From: Bacillota bacterium
GTDB lineage: Bacteria > Bacillota > Clostridia > Lachnospirales > Lachnospiraceae
Assembly (NCBI GenBank): GCA_023411555.1
Contig: JAEYOQ010000026.1
Span: 62,001 to 126,000, forward strand
Length of the DNA: 64,000 bases
Direction of reading: 5' to 3'
This document shows, in pieces, positions 52,671 through 61,415 of this stretch. The notes below the pieces were generated by a model that made no database searches, was not told the DNA's origin, and saw only the letters and a program-made list of their open reading frames with translations. The number at the start of each line of letters is the position of its first letter. Positions within the stretch are counted from its first letter, which is position 1. A program made the translations under genes and the position numbers.

Positions 52671-53192
52671 CTATTCCTTCCCATTACTCCAATTTTGGAA
52701 AATAACAGTCGCCTCCGTCAGAAAGTCTTTCGATATCGTTATTGTCTCTGCATCAACTTTTTTATATTCGCTTGTAATAGGTACCGGATTACAGCCACCT
52801 CTAGTTACTTCAACCTCTCCCATACCAAAGTGATTTCCACAGTTTTGACAAACCAATTGGTCGCCTTCCTGCTCATAATAGCCTCTGCCGGAGTTATAGC
52901 AAACCTGGCAGGTGTTAAAGGCGGTTCGGATTGTTCCATCAGGAGCTTTTACTGCTATTACCTCTAAATCTGTTCCGTTAATGCTAGCGGGATAAAAAGC
53001 AGCTGTCTCTGTGATATCTTTTACCGGAATAACAATATCACTGTTCTTCGCCACAGCTATTTCCGTATTACCTCCACCACTTAATAAAGCCTTCGTTCCT
53101 TTGACATTATCGATACCATATGCGGCAAGGATCGCCACAATCGCTACACCTGCTATAAATGCAAGTCTTTTTAAGCTACTATTCTGTTTCAT
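52671..53192 (-). CDS. DUF2318 membrane-anchored iron-sulfur-like protein
   Basis: 173 residues. An uncleaved N-terminal signal-anchor (about 8-28) holds an external domain with cysteines in CQVC (95-98), CQNC (115-118) and C134, the DUF2318 pattern predicted to bind an Fe-S cluster or a metal. DUF2318 proteins recur beside copper and heavy-metal transport genes. GAGG lies 8 bases before the ATG. It sits between the HMA-TauE fusion and copA, 69 bp before copA. Inferred role: extracytoplasmic metal or electron handling in the same process. Confidence 0.85.
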   Translation of the reverse strand: MKQNSSLKRLAFIAGVAIVAILAAYGIDNVKGTKALLSGGGNTEIAVAKNSDIVIPVKDITETAAFYPASINGTDLEVIAVKAPDGTIRTAFNTCQVCYNSGRGYYEQEGDQLVCQNCGNHFGMGEVEVTRGGCNPVPITSEYKKVDAETITISKDFLTEATVIFQNWSNGKE

Positions 53193-53293
53193 ACTATCTT
53201 TCCTCTTTCTTTTTTAATGTTGTACTATTAGCTAGTATTATAAGTTACAAATTAAGTCCATCCTGTATTATCTAATGGCAAGAGGGTAACATA

Positions 53294-54709
53294 CTATCTG
53301 CGTCTAATATCATCCACAACCGTAATCTTACTTCGTATCATACCCATCCAGCAGCTATAAGAGATTACTCCGCTTTCTTCTGCTGTAAATTCTATTATAT
53401 TGTCACCAAGCTCCAGATCCTTCTTAAGTCCGAGCTTTGGAACCACAATACTGTTATTACATCCATTGATGTCACCGTCTTCTGCCTGAATGATCCATCT
53501 TACAGGGATACCCTTCTGAACAGTTATCGGTTCATATCGACCGGAGGATAAACCGGTTGTAACAATCTGGATACCATCCTTGAGGATGGCTATATTGTCG
53601 GATCCAGTCTGTGCCTGATTGGAAGCCATGGAAAGGGGTGGGATTCTGATACCGGATAAGCTTATGCCATTGCCGAACATAAATATACCGAGTAAGACTA
53701 CTAAGACCGCACTGACCTTCATCAGCTTACCGGAGAACTTCTTATTCATAAAGGAGCTGAGTGCACCAAAGAGAAACATGAGCGGAAAGGTCCCTACACT
53801 AAATAAGAACATGGCCACAGCCCCCTTGATCGGATTTCCGGTAGACAGGGCATAAAGCTGCATCGCTTGTAGTGGGCCGCAAGGCATTAATCCGTTAAGA
53901 ATACCAACATAGAAGGGGCTATTATCCTTACGCTCGGCATAGATCTTCTTTGCGAAAATCTTAGGCATTCGAGGATTGAATTTACGAAGTCCTGGGAAGA
54001 TATTCAACATATTGAGTCCCATGATTACCATGAATATACCGGCTATTAACTGTACCAAACCCTTCATCGCTCCGGAAAAGCTTATGACGGAGCCGATTGC
54101 TCCCACAATTCCACCTATGAATGTATAGGAGCTTACTCTTCCCAGATTATATAGAAGGCTTGGCTTAATTGTCTCATAGCGGCTTGGCTGATAATCCTCC
54201 GGCTGCTTCTTCGGGACACACTGGGAGAGGCAGATGCCGCCACACATAGCAACGCAGTGCACCGAGGTTAACCCTCCGATAATCAATAGCATCCCGTAGC
54301 CCATTCCCTCTTTTGCAATCGGAAAAGCATTGAAGATATCTAATAATCCAAAGCGATTCGCAATAACATAGATAGCCAGCATAATAATGAGAACAGAAAT
54401 GATATCCGTATAATCTGTCTTGCCGGTATCAGCCCTTGTGGCTTCGGCCTTACCCCCATGCTCCTGCATCTTCGACCGCTCTATGGGTTCCTTTTTCAGA
54501 AAGTAATTTGCTTTTTCTAATTTTCTCTTGATTACGTCAAGGCCAATAATACTTTCATCAAAGGTTACCATAACTGTTCCGGTCGAATAGCTGGCTTTCA
54601 CCTGCTTTATCCCAGTCAACGGTGACAGCTCCTCTTCAATAATGTTCTCGCAATTGACACAGGACATATTGCGTATCAGTAACGTTTTCGTTATTATATT
54701 CGAAGACAT
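53294..54709 (-). CDS. HMA - TauE/SafE-DsbD-like membrane - cupredoxin-like fusion protein
   Basis: 471 residues, three parts. N-terminal HMA metal-binding domain with MSCVNC (C17, C20); a central six-helix membrane region with GGLTSVHCVAMCGGICLSQCVP and GILNGLMPCGPLQAMQLYAL, typical of the DsbD-like TauE/SafE/UreH group; and a C-terminal cupredoxin-like domain (about 395-465) with N-rich GCNNSIVV (C417) and YSCWMGM (C453, Met), plausible Cu ligands. The chosen start has AAGGAGG 6 bases upstream; 73 further open codons are ignored. Probably moves or delivers copper across the membrane together with CopA and the DUF2318 protein. Confidence 0.88.
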   Translation of the reverse strand: MSSNIITKTLLIRNMSCVNCENIIEEELSPLTGIKQVKASYSTGTVMVTFDESIIGLDVIKRKLEKANYFLKKEPIERSKMQEHGGKAEATRADTGKTDYTDIISVLIIMLAIYVIANRFGLLDIFNAFPIAKEGMGYGMLLIIGGLTSVHCVAMCGGICLSQCVPKKQPEDYQPSRYETIKPSLLYNLGRVSSYTFIGGIVGAIGSVISFSGAMKGLVQLIAGIFMVIMGLNMLNIFPGLRKFNPRMPKIFAKKIYAERKDNSPFYVGILNGLMPCGPLQAMQLYALSTGNPIKGAVAMFLFSVGTFPLMFLFGALSSFMNKKFSGKLMKVSAVLVVLLGIFMFGNGISLSGIRIPPLSMASNQAQTGSDNIAILKDGIQIVTTGLSSGRYEPITVQKGIPVRWIIQAEDGDINGCNNSIVVPKLGLKKDLELGDNIIEFTAEESGVISYSCWMGMIRSKITVVDDIRRR

Positions 54710-54809
54710 CCGTCTCCTCCTTCTACCTAATATTTGAAAACATTTAGATTTTTCGTAATCCCTCAGTGTGAATAAGTGAAAAACATAAATCACACTCTTC
54801 TTAATGGTA

Positions 54810-54846
54810 ATTATAACAATTAGTTGTGGAGATATTATGGAGATAT
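54810..54846 (-). promoter_or_regulatory. Response-regulator-type promoter of the copper cluster
   Basis: TATAAT (54810-54815, minus strand) with no -35 match. Instead, two direct repeats ATATCTCCA (minus strand of 54827-54835 and 54838-54846) lie 11 bp apart, the spacing used by OmpR/PhoB-type regulators, their near edge 11 bp from the -10 box. Candidate site for the OmpR-type regulator at 48.9-49.6 kb. Confidence 0.55.
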
Positions 54847-54871
54847 CCTTTATATTGTTAAAAAATATATC

Positions 54872-54925
54872 AAAAAAAGCTGTTATAACCTCCATGCTTA
54901 ATCCTAAGCATTTTGTTATAACAGC
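54872..54925 (-). terminator. Intrinsic terminator of gdhA
   Basis: Perfect 11-bp stem GCTGTTATAAC/GTTATAACAGC with an inner ATGCTTA-GGAT-TAAGCAT hairpin and T7 on the minus strand, 60 bases after the gdhA stop codon. Confidence 0.93.
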
Positions 54926-54984
54926 CATTTTGTTCGGACTATTGATCTGTCTAACTATTCTCTTGCTATATTGCTAATCTAATC

Positions 54985-56319
54985 CTACCAAATGCCCTGA
55001 GCCATCATAGCAGTAGCAACTTTTTCAAAGCCTGCTATGTTAGCTCCTACCACATAATTACCTTCTGCATTATATTTTTTCGCAGCATCATCCATATTGT
55101 GGAATATGTTAATCATGATCTGCTTCAGCTTAGCATCCACCTCTTCAAAGGTCCAGCTTAATCTCTCACTATTCTGAGTCATCTCTAATGCGGAGGTAGC
55201 AACTCCACCTGCATTAGCAGCCTTACCAGGAGCAAAATATACCTTATTCGCAATTAAGTACTCGGTAGCTTCTAAGGTCGTAGGCATGTTTGCACCTTCT
55301 GCTACTGCAATACAGCCGTTTGCAACAAGGGCTTTTGCATCTTCGATAAGAAGCTCATTCTGTGTCGCACAAGGAAGTGCGATATCACACTTTATAGACC
55401 ATACGCCTCTACCCTCATGATATTCCGAATTCGGTCTGTATTTCTTGTACTCGGTCAATCTAGCTCGCTTCACCTCTTTAATCTCCTGAAGAGCGGCAAC
55501 ATCAATTCCCTCCGGATCATATACCCAACCGTTAGAATCGCTACAGGTCACACATTTCGCTCCTAGCTGATGAGCCTTCTGAATTGCGTAGATAGCTACA
55601 TTACCAGAACCGGATACAGTACAAACCTTTCCATTGATATCCTGTCCATTGCATTTCAACATTTCTTCTACCAGATATAACAAACCATAACCGGTAGCTT
55701 CTGTTCTCGCCAGCGAACCACCGTAGGTTAAGCCCTTACCGGTTAACACACCTTCATAGGAGCCGGTGATCTTCTTGTACTGGCCATACATATAACCGAT
55801 TTCTCTTCCGCCGGTACCGATATCACCTGCCGGAACATCAACGTCAGCACCAATGTATTTATAAAGCTCTGTAATGAAGCTGGTGCAGAAGGCTAATACT
55901 TCTCTGTCTGACTTACCCTTAGGATCAAAATCAGAACCTCCTTTACCACCACCGATGGGAAGTCCGGTTAATGAATTCTTGAATATCTGCTCAAAACCCA
56001 GGAACTTGATAATGCCAAGATTAACGGAAGGATGTAAGCGTAAACCGCCCTTGTAAGGCCCAATACTGTTATTGAACTGTACACGATAGCCGGTGTTAAC
56101 CTGAACCTTGCCTCTGTCATCTACCCACGGTACCTTGAATTTAATCTGTCGATCGGGTTCAACAAGTCTCTCTAGAAGACCTTCTCTCCTGAACTTCTCT
56201 TCGTTAGCATCTACCACTACCCGTAGAGATTCTAATACTTCCTTTACGGCCTGATGAAACTCAGGTTCAGCAGGATTCTTCCTAATCACCAATTCAATTA
56301 CTTCATCAACGTATCCCAT
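54985..56319 (-). CDS. gdhA: Glutamate dehydrogenase
   Basis: 444-residue hexameric NAD(P)-dependent enzyme converting 2-oxoglutarate and ammonium to glutamate. Substrate-binding lysines are in GPYKGGLRLHPSVN and GGGKGGSDFDPKGK; the catalytic-site aspartate is in PAGDIGTGGREIGYM; the nucleotide fold is VCTVSGSGNVAIYAIQKAHQLG. Length and the KGK/DIGTGGREI pattern fit the ~445-residue, typically NADP-linked, type. AAAGGAG precedes the ATG. Single gene with a promoter and an immediate leader hairpin, suggesting control by nitrogen status together with amtB-PII. Confidence 0.96.
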   Translation of the reverse strand: MGYVDEVIELVIRKNPAEPEFHQAVKEVLESLRVVVDANEEKFRREGLLERLVEPDRQIKFKVPWVDDRGKVQVNTGYRVQFNNSIGPYKGGLRLHPSVNLGIIKFLGFEQIFKNSLTGLPIGGGKGGSDFDPKGKSDREVLAFCTSFITELYKYIGADVDVPAGDIGTGGREIGYMYGQYKKITGSYEGVLTGKGLTYGGSLARTEATGYGLLYLVEEMLKCNGQDINGKVCTVSGSGNVAIYAIQKAHQLGAKCVTCSDSNGWVYDPEGIDVAALQEIKEVKRARLTEYKKYRPNSEYHEGRGVWSIKCDIALPCATQNELLIEDAKALVANGCIAVAEGANMPTTLEATEYLIANKVYFAPGKAANAGGVATSALEMTQNSERLSWTFEEVDAKLKQIMINIFHNMDDAAKKYNAEGNYVVGANIAGFEKVATAMMAQGIW

Positions 56320-56370
56320 TTTTTAATCTCCTTTGATTAAAATTTTCAATTATGTGCTTCTATTTCCACG

Positions 56371-56404
56371 AAAAAAGGCGCATAAAAAAAACAAATGCGC
56401 CTTT
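56371..56404 (-). promoter_or_regulatory. Hairpin with T tract in the gdhA 5' leader (putative attenuator)
   Basis: 10-bp perfect stem AAAGGCGCAT / ATGCGCCTTT with an A/T-rich loop; on the minus strand it is followed by TTT, completing a T6 run. It lies 50-85 bases before the gdhA ATG and only about 10 bases after the predicted start site. No gene upstream could use it as its own terminator, since rqcH diverges. Confidence 0.65.
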
Positions 56405-56419
56405 GTATTTGATTTTTTT

Positions 56420-56448
56420 ATTATAAATACTTTTTTGCTTTAATGCAA
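56420..56448 (-). promoter_or_regulatory. Promoter of gdhA
   Basis: TTGCAT (56443-56448), 17-bp spacer, TATAAT (56420-56425) on the minus strand. The stretch CTATTGCA-TTAAA is shared with the amtB-PII promoter. The remaining gap up to 56712 is AT-rich and holds the divergent rqcH promoter, not resolved. Confidence 0.75.
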
Positions 56449-56712
56449 TAGATTATTAAATATTTATATCTTACACTCTATAATATATTTATATAATACC
56501 TATATATTGTAGTTATAATACCTCATCCTCAGCATTCTTTACATACATAAGTATTCTATCCATTCTCGCCGCTAATACTGTAAGAAGGTAAGAAAGCTAA
56601 TCAAAAGTAGATTTCCAGAAAACTGTATGCTTTTCTATGACAATATGATATAATTTTTGATTATTGGAATAACGAACAGACTTATTCCTATCGTAAAGGA
56701 GTATGATTCATA

Positions 56713-58485
56713 ATGGCATTAGATGGTATTGTTATAGCAAATATTATAGATGAGTTACGTAAAAACCTACTGGGATCCAGAATTAATAAGATTGCCCAGC
56801 CAGAAAAGGATGAATTAATCCTTACAATCAAGGGTGGTGAGCGTGGGCAATACCGGCTCTTACTTTCCGCAGGAGCAGGCCTGCCTCTAGTCTACCTGAC
56901 AGAGAACAACAAGCCCAGCCCCATGACGGCACCCAATTTCTGTATGCTGCTCCGTAAACATTTGAATGGCGCCAGAATCCTTGATATTGTCCAGCCAGGA
57001 TTTGAGAGAGTCGTTAATATAAAGCTTGAGCATCTGAATGAAATGGGCGATTTATGCACTAAATATCTGATTATCGAATTAATGGGTAAACACAGTAATA
57101 TTATCTTCTGCGATGATAATATGGTAATCCTGGATAGCATTAAACGCATCAATCAATTTGTAAGCTCAGTCCGTGAGGTTCTTCCTGGCAGGGAATATTT
57201 TATCCCTGCCACTACCGAAAAGCTGAATCCGCTTACTCTTGATTACGAAAGCTTTTGTAAAACTATTCTGGGTAAATCCATGCCAATCGGTAAGGCACTC
57301 TTGAGTAATCTGACCGGGATTAGTCCATTAATTGCCAACGAAATATGTTGCCGGGCATCGATTGACGCCGAAGATTTCACCGATACACTCAGTGAAGCGG
57401 CAGGGCTACATCTTTACAAGAACCTTGAACGGTTAATGGAGGATGTGAAGAGCGCTAACTTCAGTCCCAATATCGTAGCAAAGGATGGGATACCGGTGGA
57501 GTTCTCCAGTGTTGAGCTCACCTGCTATGCAAATCACGAGGTACAATCCTTTGGAAGTATCTCTGCTTTATTAGAGGCTTTCTATGCTACAAAAAATTCG
57601 GTTGCCCGAATCCGGCAGAAATCCGCTGATCTCCGAAAGGTTCTATCGAATGCCATAGATCGTGCCGGCAAAAAATATGACCTGCAGCGTAAGCAGCTCC
57701 AGGATACGGAGAAAAGAGACAAATTTAAGGTCTATGGAGAACTGATTAATACCTATGGTTATGGTTTGGAACCGGGTGCTAAGGTACTGAATACGATTAA
57801 TTATTATGACAATCAGGAAATTAGTATCCCTTTGGATCCTACTATTACACCTACGGAGAATGCAAAGCAGTATTTTGAGAAGTATAACAAACTTAAACGT
57901 ACTTTTGACGCACTTACCACTCAGATATCCGATACCCAGGAGGAATTGACGCATTTGGAATCCATTAAGGCCTCCCTCGACATCGCTACGGAAGAAGACG
58001 ACCTAACTGCCTTAAAGCAGGAGCTTACCGAGTATGGCTACATCAGACGTCGTTTCACCAGTGGTAACAAAAAGCTGGATAAAAAAATTAATATGAAGAA
58101 AACTAATAGTAAGAGCAAGCCTCTGCACTATCTTTCCTCAGATGGCTATCACATTTATGTTGGTAAAAACAATTATCAGAACGACGAATTAACCTTTCAG
58201 TTTGCAGAAGGTGGTGACTGGTGGTTCCATGCCAAAAAGCAGGCCGGCTCTCATGTTATTGTTAAAGCCGGTGGCAATGAGCTCCCTGACCAGACCTTTG
58301 AGGAAGCTGCCAGACTGGCTGCCTACTATTCCGGCTCCCGAGAAGCAGATAAGGTAGAGATCGATTATACTCTAAAGAAGAATGTTAAGAAACCTGCCGG
58401 TGGTAAACCGGGCTTCGTCGTATACTATACAAATTTCTCTATGGTCGCTTCCACAGATATCACAGGTATTCAGCAGATCAACTAG
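56713..58485 (+). CDS. rqcH: Rqc2 homologue RqcH (NFACT protein)
   Basis: 590 residues. Ribosome-quality-control factor that binds obstructed large subunits and recruits tRNA-Ala to add alanine tails. NFACT-N domain (about 1-180) with GERGQYRLLLSAGAG and QPGFERVV at about 94-101 (E98-R99 corresponds to the conserved D/E-R pair), a helix-hairpin-helix and long coiled coil (280-430), and the NFACT-R domain near the C-terminus (GYHIYVGKNNYQNDELTF, DWWFHAKKQAGSHVIVK). AAGGAG 11 bases before the ATG. Older annotations call this family fibronectin-binding protein. Confidence 0.95.
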   Translation: MALDGIVIANIIDELRKNLLGSRINKIAQPEKDELILTIKGGERGQYRLLLSAGAGLPLVYLTENNKPSPMTAPNFCMLLRKHLNGARILDIVQPGFERVVNIKLEHLNEMGDLCTKYLIIELMGKHSNIIFCDDNMVILDSIKRINQFVSSVREVLPGREYFIPATTEKLNPLTLDYESFCKTILGKSMPIGKALLSNLTGISPLIANEICCRASIDAEDFTDTLSEAAGLHLYKNLERLMEDVKSANFSPNIVAKDGIPVEFSSVELTCYANHEVQSFGSISALLEAFYATKNSVARIRQKSADLRKVLSNAIDRAGKKYDLQRKQLQDTEKRDKFKVYGELINTYGYGLEPGAKVLNTINYYDNQEISIPLDPTITPTENAKQYFEKYNKLKRTFDALTTQISDTQEELTHLESIKASLDIATEEDDLTALKQELTEYGYIRRRFTSGNKKLDKKINMKKTNSKSKPLHYLSSDGYHIYVGKNNYQNDELTFQFAEGGDWWFHAKKQAGSHVIVKAGGNELPDQTFEEAARLAAYYSGSREADKVEIDYTLKKNVKKPAGGKPGFVVYYTNFSMVASTDITGIQQIN

Positions 58486-58586
58486 AACAGGTAATATGAC
58501 CGACCCCTAATACCTTCATCATCAGTGTCCAAGCGATATTCGGAATATGAGAGTATAGTAAAGGATTAATGATAAGGAGGTATTTT

Positions 58587-59411
58587 ATGATTATAGCGGA
58601 TTACCATGTTCACTCCAACTTCTCCGGAGATTCACCGGCACCTATGGAGCAGATGATTGAGCGTGCAATACAGTTGGGATTAAAAAAACTTTGCTTTACA
58701 GATCATATGGATTACGATTACCCTCCAATGGGTGATATCCCTTTTGTCTTTGATCCGGAGCCTTATGTTGCTAAACTACAGACCCTAAAAGATTATTATG
58801 CTAATCAAATCGAGATATTAACCGGTATTGAGCTGGGACTCCAGCCTCGACCTCAAGTGATAGAATATTTTAAATTTCTTCATAGCAAATATTTCTTTGA
58901 TTTTGCAATCGGCTCCTCCCATGTGCTTGATTATGTTGATCCCTATTATCCTGTATTCTGGGAAAACAAAACTAAGGAGGAGGGGCTAAAAGCTTACTTT
59001 CAATCCATCATAGATAATTGCAAGATTTTCAAAGATTATTTTAATATTTATGGTCATCTGGATTATATTATAAGATATGCTCCTACGACAGAGGGAAAGA
59101 AACCAGATTATTCCTATGAAGATTATTCTGACCTGCTGGACGAAGCGCTTAAGACGATTATCTCCTACGGTAAGGGAATTGAGGCTAATACCTCCGGCTA
59201 TAAGTATGGGCTTGGTAATCCTCATCCAAAGGCAGAGGTTCTAAAGCGTTACAAAGAGCTGGGTGGCGAACTGATTACCATTGGCTCCGATGCCCATAAA
59301 CCAGAGCATCTGTGCTATGACTTTAACCGAGTAGCTGAGCTTCTAAAGCATCTGGGATATACTCATTATGCTACCTTTGTAAAGGGTAAACCGATATTCG
59401 AGAAGCTGTAG
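58587..59411 (+). CDS. PHP-domain histidinol-phosphatase family protein
   Basis: 274 residues. Metal-site motifs DYHVHSNFSGD at the N-terminus, FTDHMDYD, GIELGLQP, GSSHVLDY, YGHLDYI and IGSDAHKPEH, the trinuclear PHP site of HisJ/YtvP-type phosphatases. The usual role is dephosphorylating histidinol phosphate in histidine synthesis, but no other his gene is near, so a different phosphomonoester is possible. AAGGAGG 6 bases before the ATG at 58587; six upstream codons are ignored. It lies 100 bp after rqcH. Confidence 0.88.
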   Translation: MIIADYHVHSNFSGDSPAPMEQMIERAIQLGLKKLCFTDHMDYDYPPMGDIPFVFDPEPYVAKLQTLKDYYANQIEILTGIELGLQPRPQVIEYFKFLHSKYFFDFAIGSSHVLDYVDPYYPVFWENKTKEEGLKAYFQSIIDNCKIFKDYFNIYGHLDYIIRYAPTTEGKKPDYSYEDYSDLLDEALKTIISYGKGIEANTSGYKYGLGNPHPKAEVLKRYKELGGELITIGSDAHKPEHLCYDFNRVAELLKHLGYTHYATFVKGKPIFEKL

Positions 59412-59414
59412 TAT

Positions 59415-59458
59415 AAAAAGAGGACGACCTGATTATACGGATATCAGATTGTCCTCTT
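59415..59458. terminator. Bidirectional intrinsic terminator
   Basis: Stem AAGAGGAC/GTCCTCTT continued by CTGAT/ATCAG, loop TATACGGAT-like, with TTTTT on the minus strand (for mnmA) and a T-rich tail on the plus strand (for the PHP gene). The two genes are convergent. Confidence 0.85.
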
Positions 59459-59527
59459 ATTGTTATTCCTTTAAGGTGAGCCAATTGAGCCACTCAACCT
59501 AATCGATGTTCTTATTTTATGTTGGGC

Positions 59528-60652
59528 TTAGTGGATAATGGTACCACCACCAACTACATAATCACCCTGATAAAACACTACGGCTTGTCCGGGAGTAATC
59601 GCTCTTTGAGGCTCATCAAAGATGCAAACCACCTCATCCGCTCCGGTTCGCTTGATGGTACAGCGGGCTCCTTTATGGCTATATCTAATCTTTGCCTCTA
59701 CTACCAGCTCATCCTCTAAATCCTCAATGGACATAAAGTTGAGACGATTCGCGGTCAAACGATCGGAAAATACTTCATTGGCATTCCCAAGGACCACTTC
59801 ATTGGTCTCCGGTCTCAACGCTACCACAAAGACCGGTTGTCCCATGGCAATTCCCAAGCCTTTTCTCTGTCCAACCGTATAATGAATTAATCCCCGATGT
59901 CTTCCGATGACCTCACCTGCGGTATTCACGTAATTTCCCGGAGTCATTCCGGTAAATTTCTTCGCTTCATCCTGACCTTCTGAGGCAGCCTTTCTCTTCT
60001 TTTCTTCCAGATAATCAGCGATAAAGCCTGCATAATCATTATCAGGGACAAAGCAGATCTCCTGACTATCCGGCTTATTGGCTATTGGAAGCTTTAAATC
60101 CTTGGCAATCTCACGAATTTCATCCTTTACATAGGCTCCCACCGGCATCAACGTATGGGATAATTGATGCTGCGTCAGATTATAAAGAGCATAGGTCTGA
60201 TCCTTTGCCTGGGTTACCGACTTTTTAATAGTATATCTTCCATTTGGCAACTTTTCTATGCTGGCATAATGACCGGTAGCAATATAGGAGGCACCAATAT
60301 CTAAGGAACGTTTAAGCAAAGATTCCCACTTAACATAACGATTACATGCAATACAAGGATTCGGTGTTCGGGCTTGAAGATATTCACCGACAAAATAGTC
60401 AATTACATTTTCCTTAAACTCCTGCTTAAAATTCATAACATAGTAGGGGATGTCCAGAACAGAAGCAACTCGTCTCGCATCTTCAACAGCACTGAGACCA
60501 CAGCAGCCACCATTCTCCTCCATAGAGCATACATCCTCATCTTGCCATATCTGCATCGTAACTCCGATTACATCATACCCCTGCTTCTGCAGCAGATAAG
60601 CCGCAACTGAGGAATCAACACCGCCTGACATTCCTACAACAACCTTTTCCAT
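59528..60652 (-). CDS. mnmA: tRNA-specific 2-thiouridylase MnmA
   Basis: 374 residues. Thiolates U34 of tRNA-Lys/Glu/Gln. ATP-pyrophosphatase loop VGMSGGVDSSV at the N-terminus, DARRVASVLDIPYYVMNF, catalytic nucleophile in TPNPCIACNRYVKW and the persulfide cysteine in SQEICFVPD, then the beta-barrel C-terminal domain. GGAGG lies 5 bases from the ATG at 60652; an in-frame TTG four codons earlier overlaps the ribosome site. It closes the iscR-nifS-iscU-mnmA operon, so sulfur from NifS can be relayed to tRNA. Confidence 0.97.
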   Translation of the reverse strand: MEKVVVGMSGGVDSSVAAYLLQKQGYDVIGVTMQIWQDEDVCSMEENGGCCGLSAVEDARRVASVLDIPYYVMNFKQEFKENVIDYFVGEYLQARTPNPCIACNRYVKWESLLKRSLDIGASYIATGHYASIEKLPNGRYTIKKSVTQAKDQTYALYNLTQHQLSHTLMPVGAYVKDEIREIAKDLKLPIANKPDSQEICFVPDNDYAGFIADYLEEKKRKAASEGQDEAKKFTGMTPGNYVNTAGEVIGRHRGLIHYTVGQRKGLGIAMGQPVFVVALRPETNEVVLGNANEVFSDRLTANRLNFMSIEDLEDELVVEAKIRYSHKGARCTIKRTGADEVVCIFDEPQRAITPGQAVVFYQGDYVVGGGTIIH

Positions 60653-60779
60653 ACAATCCTCCAAATTCAGCCATTTCTTATTCCCTTATCAGAATAAAGC
60701 GGCCTCCTTCAATTTCTCTGGATAAACAGACAAAATGCCCAAGTAATCAGGCATCTTATCAATTATATCTATCTATTTA

Positions 60780-61217
60780 TTAATACTCAATGGTCTCTTC
60801 TTCCTCATGAATGTCCGACTTCGGTTTCTGTAGACCTTCAATCACGATGCCCTTTTTCTCAGCATAATCCCAGAGTGCAGCATGAATTGCTTCCTCAGCC
60901 AACAGGGAGCAATGTACCTTAACCGGCGGAAGTCCATCAAGAGCTTCCATAACAGCCTTATTGGTAACAGTAAGTGCCTCCTGTACCGTCTTCCCCTTTA
61001 CAAGCTCTGTTGCCATACTGCTGGTAGCAACCGCAGCTCCACAACCGAAGGTCTTAAACTTCACATCATTAATGATACCATCCTCATTGATGTCAAGATA
61101 GATACGCATGATATCACCACATTTTGCATTCCCTACAGTACCAACACCACTCGCATTCTCTATTTCACCAACATTCCTGGGATTGGTAAAATGGTCCATT
61201 ACTTTCTCTGTATACAT
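60780..61217 (-). CDS. iscU: Iron-sulfur cluster scaffold IscU/NifU
   Basis: 145-residue cluster-assembly scaffold. Cluster ligands: C in AKCGDIMRIYL, C in FKTFGCGAAVATSS and C in PVKVHCSLLAEEAI, with the aspartate after the first cysteine; these match IscU/NifU N-type proteins. A charged C-terminal extension (KPKSDIHEEEETIEY) goes slightly beyond the usual end. AAAGC/GGAGG-like site precedes the ATG. It follows nifS after a ~200-bp gap with a hairpin, unusually long for this operon. Confidence 0.95.
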   Translation of the reverse strand: MYTEKVMDHFTNPRNVGEIENASGVGTVGNAKCGDIMRIYLDINEDGIINDVKFKTFGCGAAVATSSMATELVKGKTVQEALTVTNKAVMEALDGLPPVKVHCSLLAEEAIHAALWDYAEKKGIVIEGLQKPKSDIHEEEETIEY

Positions 61218-61323
61218 AAGCTTTCCTCCAATTTAATCGTGTGTTTTATCAACAATCCATTATTACATGCCTACTCTTTAAGAAAATTCATTGTAATGAT
61301 TTCAGAATGTCTTCCAGATTGAG

Positions 61324-61365
61324 CCGAGTGTGGGACGTCACGTTTGAGAGACGGTGTACACTCGG
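61324..61365 (-). other. Hairpin in the nifS-iscU gap
   Basis: CCGAGTGT (61324-61331) and ACACTCGG (61358-61365), perfect 8-bp stem around a 26-base GC-richer loop, in the 198-bp spacer between nifS and iscU. It could adjust the nifS:iscU ratio by processing or partial termination. There is no T tract. Confidence 0.5.
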
Positions 61366-61415
61366 GTAACGCAGGTACAAACTTGAAAGAGTGAAAATTG
61401 CCTTTTATTTTCACC

